IMG/VR virus record: IMGVR_UViG_3300017992_000046
Coordinates: 1-41,366 of that record
Direction: 5' to 3' (one strand)
DNA from: a virus
Length of the DNA stretch: 41,366 nucleotides
The notes beneath the pieces are model-generated. The model saw nothing but the letters and a program-made list of their open reading frames with translations, was not told the origin of the DNA and made no database searches. Below are positions 1-5,498 of this stretch, piece by piece; position 1 is the first letter of the stretch, and each line of letters starts with the position of its first letter. The position numbers and the translations under genes were made by a program.

Positions 1-352
1 CACCCCCCCAGAAGTCGGCCCACTCGTCCGAGGGGGTCTCGGTCTGCTCGACTTCCCCCTCTTCTAGGGGGGACAGGCCCTTGGCCACCCTATCAGCCAT
101 GTCCTGGACCCGCTGCCGGTGGGCTTCGACCTCCCTCTGTCGGGTGGTAACCGCTGTCGCTTTGGCCGCTCCCCCCTCATTCGAGGTAATGTTCCAGAGG
201 GGGGTGTGCTTCCCCTCCAACTCGGGGAACAGGGCCTCCCCAGTTTGGGGGTCTACTGCCTGACCGGCATCTAATTGAAAGTAGGCAAACGGGGCAATTT
301 CGGGATTTTGGCAAGCTAGGTCAAGTAGGGCGTTTTCGGCTGAGATTCTCAT
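1..352 (-). CDS. Hypothetical phage protein, C-terminus beyond the window
   Basis: The minus-strand frame is open from an ATG at 352 to the left edge, giving 117 codons without a stop. The start is supported by an AAGGAG Shine-Dalgarno 6-11 bases upstream. The product is hydrophilic with no membrane segment; it has a motif DPQTGE near residue 37, also found in the next minus-strand gene, and a charged, probably helical stretch around residues 65-95 (TTRQREVEAHRQRVQDMADR). I do not recognise a family. Both minus-strand genes share a leader of the form CACC...CCCAAAAG before the Shine-Dalgarno, suggesting related expression. The DNA is full of C4-6/G4-6 hairpins, unlike the + strand genes to the right. 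Confidence 0.65.
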   Translation of the reverse strand, partial: MRISAENALLDLACQNPEIAPFAYFQLDAGQAVDPQTGEALFPELEGKHTPLWNITSNEGGAAKATAVTTRQREVEAHRQRVQDMADRVAKGLSPLEEGEVEQTETPSDEWADFWGG

Positions 353-421
353 GGTCTACTCCTTTTGGGGGGTGGTGGGTAACGCCGGTCTCACCCCCTC
401 CGCAGAGGGGGCAGGACGGGC

Positions 422-468
422 GTCCCCCCTTGCGGGGGGACTACCCTACCGACCCCCTATTCGGGGGT
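422..468. other. Two adjacent GC hairpins at the end of a minus-strand gene
   Basis: GTCCCCCC-TTGC-GGGGGGAC at 422-441 and ACCCCC-TATTC-GGGGGT at 452-468 flank or overlap the stop codon (457-459) of the minus-strand gene at 457-1038. A third hairpin, 394-411, follows towards the next gene. None has a U-tract on the minus strand, so they are not standard intrinsic terminators. They might stabilise the 3' end of the upstream message or cause pausing; that is inference. Confidence 0.5.
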
Positions 469-1038
469 GTACTCGTAGGTCTCCCCCTCCAGGGTAACCT
501 TGACATAGTCCATTTTAGTCAGCGCCCAGTCCCAATAGGTGGCCGCTGGCTTCCCCGATAGGGGGATGCCGTCCGCTCGGCAGAAGACGATGCGGTCTAC
601 CTCTTCCGGGGGGACTTCCTCCCCCGTTTGGGTGTAGACGTAGCGGGTTGTCATCGGTACGCCAACCGCACCACCCGTTTGGGGGGTCGTTGGGCGTGCG
701 GTCAAGTAGTGGTTCCCCTTATGCTCCACAAGGGGGGTATTGGGGATGCGGACCCCCCATTTGCGCTCCCCCGTCATGGGGGGTAGGCCCATCTTCGCTC
801 GTTGTTTCTCAAAGTCTGCATTAACTTCCAGACCCCCCTCTTGGATGCGGGTGATGACCCCCTTGTCCCCCTTTCGGGGGGCGGGGTCGTCCGTTTTCCT
901 GACCACGATTCGGAGCAGACCCCTCTTTCGGGGGTCGCCCGCCTTATTGACGACCGTCTCCCCCGTTTGGGGGTCCATCCGATAGGGGGCTGCTTTGAGA
1001 ATTTCGACCAACTCCGCCATTTTCACTACCTTAGCCAT
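457..1038 (-). CDS. Conserved phage protein of unknown function
   Basis: A 193-residue protein starting at an ATG preceded on the minus strand by GGAGA at 6-8 bases. The central part (about residues 73-108) has the pattern VNADFEKQR...ERKWGVRIPNTPLVEHKGNHYL. I associate this from memory with a widespread uncharacterised phage protein whose members carry 'NYE..VNRQR...WG..I.GTPLVEHKG.YYL'; this has not been checked by a search. Three PQTG or TQTG segments (about residues 23, 119 and 137) are encoded by C-run/G-run hairpins and look like tolerated in-frame insertions. It reads leftwards, opposite to the structural cluster, and so probably belongs to an early or replication transcript. Confidence 0.7.
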   Translation of the reverse strand: MAKVVKMAELVEILKAAPYRMDPQTGETVVNKAGDPRKRGLLRIVVRKTDDPAPRKGDKGVITRIQEGGLEVNADFEKQRAKMGLPPMTGERKWGVRIPNTPLVEHKGNHYLTARPTTPQTGGAVGVPMTTRYVYTQTGEEVPPEEVDRIVFCRADGIPLSGKPAATYWDWALTKMDYVKVTLEGETYEYTPE

Positions 1039-1072
1039 TTTACCGTCTCCATCTTTTGGGTGGTGGTGTGTT

Positions 1073-1090
1073 GCTTGCGTCGTCGCAAGC
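1073..1090. other. Perfect 7-bp stem-loop in the leader of a minus-strand gene
   Basis: GCTTGCG-TCGT-CGCAAGC is a perfect palindrome with a four-base loop, 35 bases upstream of the start at 1038. Its composition differs from the C/G-run hairpins. It could be an operator or an RNA hairpin affecting translation; position is the only guide. Confidence 0.5.
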
Positions 1091-1416
1091 CTCTACCCTA
1101 CGGAAATTGCCCCAAAGGTGGGGTACTCGTAACGTGTTGGCACACAAGAGGTTACGTCGATTCTTTCCCTATTTTACCCAATGTGATTTAGGCCATACCC
1201 CCCGGCTCGAATCGTCGTAAGTCGTTACGTACCATAGGGTTAAAATTCTCGGAAAATAATCCATTTTCCAAGCGAGGGGGTGGGGGGGTCGCCGTTTTCG
1301 GCTTCTGTAGGGGGGCCACCTCGGAGGGGGTGGGTAGCAGAGCGGTTCCCCCCCTGGAGAGGGGGCTCGGCTCGATGCGGGTTGACCAGAATAGGCCACC
1401 ACAGGGGGGGTCGGCA

Positions 1417-1444
1417 CCCCCCGCACAATGCGGGGGGGCTTTTT
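1417..1444 (+). terminator. Rho-independent terminator on the + strand
   Basis: CCCCCCGCA (1417-1425) and TGCGGGGGG (1429-1437) form a perfect nine-pair stem closed by the loop CAA, followed after GC by TTTTT (1440-1444). The U-tract is only on the + strand, yet no + strand gene lies upstream in the window. A G7 run at 1404-1410 could pair with the same C6 arm and prevent terminator formation. Confidence 0.7.
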
Positions 1445-1508
1445 ATAACCCCCTTGGGAGGTATTTGATACCCCCCCAAAATCGCACGGGGTTTAGAAGA
1501 AGCAAGCC

Positions 1509-1548
1509 AAAAAAATCCTGAAACGTCCAGTTTTGAAAGGACCAGTTT
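1509..1548 (-). terminator. Terminator of the small minus-strand operon
   Basis: Read on the minus strand, AAAC-TG-GTCC pairs with GGAC-GTTT around a ten-base loop with a two-base bulge, and seven U follow after five bases (A run at 1509-1515 on the + strand). It overlaps the stop codon of the gene ending at 1547, so it should end the 1992-to-1547 transcript. Confidence 0.65.
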
Positions 1549-1786
1549 ATGTGGACAGAACGTCCGAGACCTCGTCCATTTCTTTTTCGACTTCTATGCA
1601 ATGGAGCGTAGCACGCACTTTCGCAACGATTCGCTGGAGCGCCGCCCTCATATCAGATTCACTTGCTTGTGGAGATAAGCCGTTCTCTGCAATAGCACGG
1701 CAGTCCGTCAGGCCCAGGTGGAGTGATGAAACTTCTATGTTCAACACCCCACCATTCGGGCTCCTCATCACTCTGGGCTGTTTCAT
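1547..1786 (-). CDS. Small hypothetical protein, second gene of a minus-strand operon
   Basis: A 79-residue protein whose ATG overlaps the stop codon of the preceding gene (ATGA arrangement), with GGTGG just upstream, so translation is probably coupled. An alternative start at 1768 would remove six residues. The C-terminal half (about residues 40-79) is predicted helical and amphipathic, with alternating acidic and hydrophobic residues. There is no recognised domain, no signal peptide and no membrane segment. A terminator overlaps its stop. Base composition is ordinary, without the G/C runs that begin just to the left. Function unknown; its place beside a promoter switch makes a regulatory role possible. 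Confidence 0.6.
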   Translation of the reverse strand: MKQPRVMRSPNGGVLNIEVSSLHLGLTDCRAIAENGLSPQASESDMRAALQRIVAKVRATLHCIEVEKEMDEVSDVLST

Positions 1787-1992
1787 CTCACCACCTCTTG
1801 CCGCACTAGTTTACTTACGCCACGACCGTGGGCTTTTTTCAGGCCGAGCTTTTGACGTTTCTTTCGGTAAGCATACGTTGAAATGACCCTTCCAACAATC
1901 TCACTCAATTGCATTGCTCCTTGCTTATCCGTCAGCCGCTCGACATTCTCTCGAATGAATTGCTCCTCAATTTGGCTCCAAACTTCATTCAT
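1783..1992 (-). CDS. Small basic hypothetical protein next to the promoter switch
   Basis: The start at 1992 is chosen because AAGGAG lies 6-8 bases upstream on the minus strand; a longer in-frame version from 2046 would begin inside the promoter. The 69-residue product has an acidic, helical N-terminal half (MNEVWSQIEEQFIRENVERL) and a strongly basic C-terminal half (YRKKRQKLGLKKAHGRG), a layout compatible with nucleic-acid binding. It is not a recognisable helix-turn-helix repressor. Two minus-strand promoters, at about 2025-2054 and 2144-2173, can transcribe it. It is a plausible candidate for the factor acting on the inverted repeat at 2031-2051, but only by position. Confidence 0.65.
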   Translation of the reverse strand: MNEVWSQIEEQFIRENVERLTDKQGAMQLSEIVGRVISTYAYRKKRQKLGLKKAHGRGVSKLVRQEVVR

Positions 1993-2002
1993 GGCATTCT
2001 CC

Positions 2003-2032
2003 TTGACAAAATGCTGTTTCTGTGTGTATAAT
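2003..2032 (+). promoter_or_regulatory. Consensus sigma70 promoter, + strand
   Basis: TTGACA (2003-2008) and TATAAT (2027-2032) are separated by 18 bases. Initiation near 2039 gives a leader of about 40 bases before the ATG at 2079. It should transcribe the 2079, 2257 and sigma-like genes and perhaps the overlapping packaging genes behind them. It needs no phage factor, so it can act immediately after infection unless repressed through the inverted repeat at its start site. Confidence 0.8.
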
Positions 2033-2054
2033 AAAGTGGTGGTCACTTTATCAA
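2025..2054 (-). promoter_or_regulatory. Divergent sigma70-like promoter, minus strand
   Basis: Read on the minus strand, TTGATA (2054-2049) is followed after 18 bases by TATACA (2030-2025). Its -10 box overlaps the -10 box of the + promoter, so the two promoters probably exclude each other. It would transcribe the 1992-to-1547 operon. It is less consensus-like than the minus-strand promoter at 2144-2173. Confidence 0.5.
2031..2051. promoter_or_regulatory. Candidate operator: perfect 8-bp inverted repeat
   Basis: ATAAAGTG and CACTTTAT are exact inverted arms around GTGGT. The element covers the start site of the + promoter and part of the -35 region of the divergent minus promoter. That placement is typical of a repressor or switch-protein site. 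The binding protein is not identified. Confidence 0.6.
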
Positions 2055-2078
2055 TTGTCCTGTTTTTGGGAGATAGTT

Positions 2079-2267
2079 ATGAGTTCATGCAGTTGTCGTC
2101 GCAGTAAAGCCTGTGGGTCCAAAGCTCCAGTTATCCCCTCTCTATTATACACGCAGGCAAGCCCTTGTGTCAACGAAGAAATCGAAAAAGACATGGATGT
2201 TCCTGACCCGGAACCATGTGACGGAGAGGCTGCTATTGCATCGGAGGTTATGAGCAATGAGGGTTAA
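2079..2267 (+). CDS. Small cysteine-containing hypothetical protein
   Basis: The start at 2079 is supported by GGGAGA six bases upstream and by the promoter at 2003-2032; upstream in-frame ATGs lie within the promoter. The 62-residue product opens with MSSCSCRRSKACGSK, a Cys-x-Cys...Cys cluster with basic residues, and has two further cysteines and an acidic C-terminus. The cysteines could bind a metal, but there are too few and they are too irregular to name a fold. It is the first gene of the rightward transcript and overlaps the next by 11 bases. A strong minus-strand promoter lies inside it (2144-2173), so it may be subject to antisense transcription. Confidence 0.6.
   Translation: MSSCSCRRSKACGSKAPVIPSLLYTQASPCVNEEIEKDMDVPDPEPCDGEAAIASEVMSNEG
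2144..2173 (-). promoter_or_regulatory. Consensus sigma70 promoter, antisense to the first rightward gene
   Basis: On the minus strand TTGACA (2173-2168) and TATAAT (2149-2144) are 18 bases apart, both exact. The bases next to the -10 (GTGTATAAT) match those of the + promoter at 2027-2032. Transcripts would run leftwards through the + promoter and operator into the 1992-to-1547 operon, giving it a second, stronger promoter and possibly interfering with rightward initiation. Confidence 0.75.
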
Positions 2268-2466
2268 ACTCCAAAGTAAGGCGACTCACTTGGAAGTGGT
2301 CGATGTAGAAACAGGGAAGTTACTTGAGGGAATAAGCCGCCTCTCATTGTTGTCTGACCCCCAGAAGGGCACCCGCCTAGACATAACCCTGGTCGATTTT
2401 GACCTTGACATCGACATGGTCGCAAACTTGAGCAGGGAAGAACTTAAGCCTACAGGTAAGCCGTAA
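2257..2466 (+). CDS. Small hypothetical phage protein
   Basis: A 69-residue protein starting at an ATG with GGAGG nine bases upstream, inside the end of the previous gene. It appears to be a compact beta-rich domain: KATHLEVVDVETGKLLEGI, then RLDITLVDFDLDID. No catalytic motif or membrane segment is visible. Its stop shares TAATG with the start of the sigma-like gene, so the two are probably translated together. Function unknown. Confidence 0.65.
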   Translation: MRVKLQSKATHLEVVDVETGKLLEGISRLSLLSDPQKGTRLDITLVDFDLDIDMVANLSREELKPTGKP

Positions 2467-3104
2467 TGTTCGTGCCAGAAGGATACACCGAAGATGAAGT
2501 GATGGCGGCGATTGAAAAGTCACTCAATAGTCTAGTTTCCAATTTTTCTTTTGGCTATTACGACAAAGATGACATGTACCAAGAAGGATTCATATTTGCA
2601 CATGAAGCCTTACCTAAGTTCAACCCCGATAACACACAGGGCTGTTCCCTCGCCAGCTTCCTGAGAATGGCTATTCGTAGTAGGTTCTTGTCTCTCAGGA
2701 GGGACAAATTTCATAGGAATACACCTCCCTGCTCAACTTGTATGTTCAAAGCTGATGACGTGGATAAAGGTTGTAAGGAGTTTGATGACAAGCATGAGTG
2801 TCCCAAATGGATGGGTTGGAATTCTAGAAACCAAGCCAAGAGAAGTCTAGTGGAGTCATGCGATGCTGACAAGATTACAAATAATACACCCGTGGATTCG
2901 GATGATGTATGCACGAGCTTGTCTCGTGCAGAGCTTGTTCGCCACATTTCATCTAAAATACCATTGGCTTTGCGAACCGATTACCGCAGGCTGCTTGATG
3001 GTGCTAAGCTGAACAAAAGTCGCACCGATAAGGTGTTGGCTGCTATCCGTGAGATTGTAGGGGAGTTGACGAATGGCAAAGAAATTGAAGCGTGGGGCGG
3101 CTAG
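2466..3104 (+). CDS. Sigma-factor-like transcription factor with a Cys4 insertion
   Basis: This 212-residue protein matches the sigma70 region 2 pattern at about residues 33-84: DKDDMYQEGFIFAHEAL, KFNP...G...ASFLRMAIRSR, then LRRDKF. In sigma factors this region binds the core polymerase clamp and the -10 element. Residues 89-112 hold four cysteines (89, 92, 103, 112) in the place of a region 2-4 linker, perhaps binding zinc. The last 60 residues (LVRHISSKIPLALRTDYRRL...) could be a region 4 helix-turn-helix. From established phage biology such proteins direct late transcription. The gene follows a host-type promoter and precedes the packaging genes. A shared 12-bp motif before structural genes is its candidate target. 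It overlaps the next gene by 32 bases. Confidence 0.65.
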   Translation: MFVPEGYTEDEVMAAIEKSLNSLVSNFSFGYYDKDDMYQEGFIFAHEALPKFNPDNTQGCSLASFLRMAIRSRFLSLRRDKFHRNTPPCSTCMFKADDVDKGCKEFDDKHECPKWMGWNSRNQAKRSLVESCDADKITNNTPVDSDDVCTSLSRAELVRHISSKIPLALRTDYRRLLDGAKLNKSRTDKVLAAIREIVGELTNGKEIEAWGG

Positions 3105-3879
3105 TGGTCGCGAGATGGAGCAGATTGCTGCCAATCGTGATATGCCGCTGGCAGAACTCGCGGCACTGTTAAATCGTTCGGAGAACTTTGTACGTAAGCA
3201 AATCGCGGCCCTACCGACTGTTGAGAAGCAGATTGAGCAAGGAGATTGGGTAGCTCGTCTCCATTCTAGTTCTTTTTGGCCGGAAGTCCGCAAGGGTTTG
3301 ATTGGTTCGGAAGTTGGGTACTTTGAACAAGCATGGGCCTCCTACAACGAACAGTTCGGGTCGGCCACTGACATCCTGGCTACAGACGAGTTGATGATTA
3401 AGGACTTGGTCCTACTTGACATTTGTGGTCAGCGTGCGTTCACTGAGAGAGCTACGGTTCTGCGACGGATTGCTGAGCTAGAACGCATGATTGATGATGA
3501 GCAGGAGAAAGACATAGATTCTCGTGACATGCAAGAGTTAGCACTGTGGAAGACACAGTTAAGTGCGGCTCTTACATCAAAGAATGCGTTGTCGAAAGAA
3601 CACCAGGATTACCAGCAGAGAAAAGACGCGAAACTCCGTGACCTCAAGGGTTCGCGTGACCAACGATTCAAACAGATTGAGGAAAGTCGTCGTAACATCT
3701 TTGAACTCATCAAGGAACTTGACAAGCACAAGCGTCGTGAGCAAGAGGGACGCCTAGCAGACAAGGTTCGGATAGCTGCTGCCAATGTGGCTGACGACTG
3801 GAACGAGTTAACCGAGTACGAAGATGGAACCGTGGACAAACCGTTTCTATCCCCAGAAGGAGAGTTGAAAGATGAGTGA
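3073..3879 (+). CDS. Probable terminase small subunit
   Basis: A 268-residue protein beginning inside the end of the sigma-like gene, with GGGAG seven bases upstream. Residues about 15-48 look like a DNA-binding helix-turn-helix (MEQIAANRDMPLAELAALLN then FVRKQIAALP). Residues about 105-225 are strongly helical and charged (RRIAELERMIDDEQEKD, later KQIEESRRNIFELIKEL), suggesting an oligomerising coiled coil. This HTH-plus-helical layout and a location upstream of the large terminase fit a small terminase, which recognises phage DNA and regulates the motor. No direct family motif was identified, and two unrelated genes separate it from the large subunit. A general DNA-binding protein is the alternative. 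Confidence 0.5.
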   Translation: MAKKLKRGAASGREMEQIAANRDMPLAELAALLNRSENFVRKQIAALPTVEKQIEQGDWVARLHSSSFWPEVRKGLIGSEVGYFEQAWASYNEQFGSATDILATDELMIKDLVLLDICGQRAFTERATVLRRIAELERMIDDEQEKDIDSRDMQELALWKTQLSAALTSKNALSKEHQDYQQRKDAKLRDLKGSRDQRFKQIEESRRNIFELIKELDKHKRREQEGRLADKVRIAAANVADDWNELTEYEDGTVDKPFLSPEGELKDE

Positions 3880-4411
3880 TTTTCGCATGGACAAGACCAA
3901 GCCCATTGGTGACCGCAACAAAAGCACGATTATGGGTATCAATGTTGGTGGTAACAAGAAGCCTGTTCAGCCTAGCCTGACGCCTGCTCCTGTGCAACCA
4001 AAAGACGCTGGATTGCCTGACAATCCCAACCTACTGCGACCCTTTGAGATAGTTCAGCCAGTGGTACAAGAAGACATGGACCTATCCCCCGAGGAAGCGT
4101 TGGGTCAGGTGGTCACAGTGGTTGAGAAGGAGGAAGATTATGCAGAGGACGACAGCGCTGTATCAGTCAATGATGATAGCGACACAGAAGACGACGAAGG
4201 GGCTGATAGCGAAGTCGATGAGCCCGAGGCAGATGACAGTGACGCTGAGGGCGACAGTGCCTTCGATACTGAGGCGGGAGTCGATATTTCCGATGAGGAA
4301 GGCGAAGCTGAGGACGATGAAGATGCTGACGCTGACGAAGAAACTGAAGACGAACCCGTAGACGAGGATGATGACAATGCTGAAATCAGCGACGGGGAGA
4401 AGTCCGTATAA
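3872..4411 (+). CDS. Highly acidic protein of unknown function
   Basis: A 179-residue protein with AAGGAG upstream of its ATG, which overlaps the previous stop by eight bases. The first 75 residues are ordinary and proline-containing; from about residue 80 the chain is mostly Asp and Glu (for example EDDEDADADEETEDEPVDED) with Ser and Ala, and is probably disordered. No known domain is seen. Such tails can act as DNA mimics or as chaperone-like or scaffold segments. Its position between a probable small terminase and the large terminase suggests a packaging or head-assembly role, but this is only positional. Open frames opposite this segment are composition artefacts. Confidence 0.6.
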   Translation: MSDFRMDKTKPIGDRNKSTIMGINVGGNKKPVQPSLTPAPVQPKDAGLPDNPNLLRPFEIVQPVVQEDMDLSPEEALGQVVTVVEKEEDYAEDDSAVSVNDDSDTEDDEGADSEVDEPEADDSDAEGDSAFDTEAGVDISDEEGEAEDDEDADADEETEDEPVDEDDDNAEISDGEKSV

Positions 4412-5498
4412 GTCGGCCATCATAATTGGGGTGACCGGACAGGACGGGTCTTATCTCTCAGAATTTTTGCTTAGCGGCGGGTATCGTGTTGTTGGCGTCA
4501 AGAGACGTTCTAGCGTTGACAATACGACCAACCTGGAGGAAGCTAAGCACTACAATGACTTCCATCTCATAGAGGGTGACGTAACTGATTACTCATCCAT
4601 GGTGAATGTGTTGTCGCAGGCTTCTGGTATTTTTCATGGAGCCCCGCATGAAGTATACAACTTGGCTGCACAGAGCCATGTTGGAACTAGCTTCAAGCAG
4701 CCGTTGGCAACCTGGGATATGACCGCTAAGGGCGTGTTGAATATCCTGGAAGCTATCCGTCAAGGCGGCTACATTCCTCATACGAGGTTTTACCAAGCAT
4801 CCACTAGCGAGATGTATGGAGACAACTACAAGTTGGTTGAAGGTCATTCCCTATGTGAAGAACTGAGTCAGCCCCAAGTTCAGCTTGTGCAGGACGAGAC
4901 TGTGGCGTTTTCACCACGTAGTCCCTATGCGATTGCCAAGACCGCTGCCCATCAAGCAGTGGGTTTATATCGGGACGCATATGAACTACATGGCTCTTGT
5001 GGCATTTTATTCAACCACGAGAGCCCGCGTCGTGGAGAGAACTTTGTGACCAGGAAAATCTCTCGATATGTTGGGAGATTGGCGGTTGCCAAGGAATATG
5101 GTGACAAGAACTTTGGTCCGTTGAAGTTGGGTAATCTTGCTGCGCGTAGAGACTGGGGTCATGCCAAGGATTATGTAGCGGCGATGCACTTGATGCTTCA
5201 ACAAGATAAGCCTGGGGACTATATCGTTGCCACTGGTGAAGACCATAGCGTTAAGGACTTTTGCCAAGCTGCTTTTTACCACGCTGCGCTGAACTATGAG
5301 GACTATGTGGAGGTTGACCCGTCATGCATGCGCCCCGCCGAGGTTCCTCACTTACATGGGTGTGCCGATTTAGCACGCGAAAAACTAGGTTGGCGTCCCA
5401 CCAAGACGTTTGAGCAACTTGTTCGTGATATGGTAGAGGCCGACTACCTACTCGCTAGGCAGGAGAGAGAATATGAATCCTTACGTAGTTCTTCGTGA
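4371..5498 (+). CDS. gmd: GDP-mannose 4,6-dehydratase
   Basis: This short-chain dehydratase converts GDP-D-mannose to GDP-4-keto-6-deoxy-D-mannose, the precursor of GDP-fucose, rhamnose and perosamine sugars. The NAD(P) site is GVTGQDGSYLSEFLLSGG near residue 20. The family segments YNLAAQSHVG, FYQASTSEMYG and SPYAIAKTAAHQ carry the Ser/Thr-Ser-Glu and Tyr-x3-Lys catalytic residues; RRGENFV and LGNLAARRDWGHAKDYV complete the signature. Length (about 375) is normal. Start choice is uncertain among ATGs at 4368, 4371 and 4377, all after GAGG. The gene overlaps both neighbours and has no promoter of its own, so it is made with the terminases. It may modify host surface sugar or supply a glycan for the virion or DNA; no glycosyltransferase is visible nearby. 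Confidence 0.9.
   Translation: MTMLKSATGRSPYKSAIIIGVTGQDGSYLSEFLLSGGYRVVGVKRRSSVDNTTNLEEAKHYNDFHLIEGDVTDYSSMVNVLSQASGIFHGAPHEVYNLAAQSHVGTSFKQPLATWDMTAKGVLNILEAIRQGGYIPHTRFYQASTSEMYGDNYKLVEGHSLCEELSQPQVQLVQDETVAFSPRSPYAIAKTAAHQAVGLYRDAYELHGSCGILFNHESPRRGENFVTRKISRYVGRLAVAKEYGDKNFGPLKLGNLAARRDWGHAKDYVAAMHLMLQQDKPGDYIVATGEDHSVKDFCQAAFYHAALNYEDYVEVDPSCMRPAEVPHLHGCADLAREKLGWRPTKTFEQLVRDMVEADYLLARQEREYESLRSSS

Larger units (their letters stand above)
1..1480. repeat. Dense array of short C-run/G-run hairpins
   Basis: At least fifteen small inverted repeats built from a run of 4-6 C, a short loop and a run of 4-6 G lie here, inside genes as well as between them. Clear examples: 55-71, 171-204, 210-229, 238-251, 394-411 (CCCCCTC-CGCA-GAGGGGG), 422-441 (GTCCCCCC-TTGC-GGGGGGAC), 452-468, 552-566, 607-626, 715-735, 752-784 (nine-base arms), 867-880, 918-936, 960-973, 1110-1123, 1350-1365 and 1417-1437. 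Runs this long are scarce in the remaining 40 kb. The arms are too short to be a classical mobile element. Their function is unknown. Confidence 0.8.
1039..1546. other. Non-coding leader region rich in inverted repeats
   Basis: I see no convincing gene in these 508 bases; the open frames present are proline- and glycine-rich by-products of the C and G runs. The stretch holds a perfect stem-loop GCTTGCG-TCGT-CGCAAGC (1073-1090), a nested stem CGTAAC...GTTACG enclosing GTGT-TGGC-ACAC (1128-1156), a G-rich stretch with two G5-7 runs (1275-1288) and a + strand terminator (1417-1444). A minus-strand TTGGGTAAAATAGG near 1168-1182 weakly resembles the late promoter-like motif described below but is one base shorter. 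The region is probably the 5' leader of the minus-strand gene ending at 457. No tRNA fold could be made. Confidence 0.6.

Noticed and set aside
802-1191. + strand open frame opposite the 193-residue protein gene and its leader
   Set aside because: It lacks a good Shine-Dalgarno, runs antisense to a better supported gene and crosses non-coding hairpins.
1090-1240. Possible tRNA (segments resembling a T-arm, such as GGTTACGTCGATTC and CTCGAATC)
   Set aside because: No acceptor stem or anticodon arm can be paired around them.
1169-1479. Two overlapping minus-strand frames rich in Pro and Gly
   Set aside because: The composition comes from the C/G runs; no ribosome-binding site fits and the frames overlap each other and the terminator.
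1-1480. CRISPR array
   Set aside because: The hairpins vary in sequence and spacing and lie in genes; there are no constant repeats with regular spacers.
4138-4377. Serine-rich minus-strand frame
   Set aside because: It is the mirror of Asp/Glu codons in the acidic protein gene.
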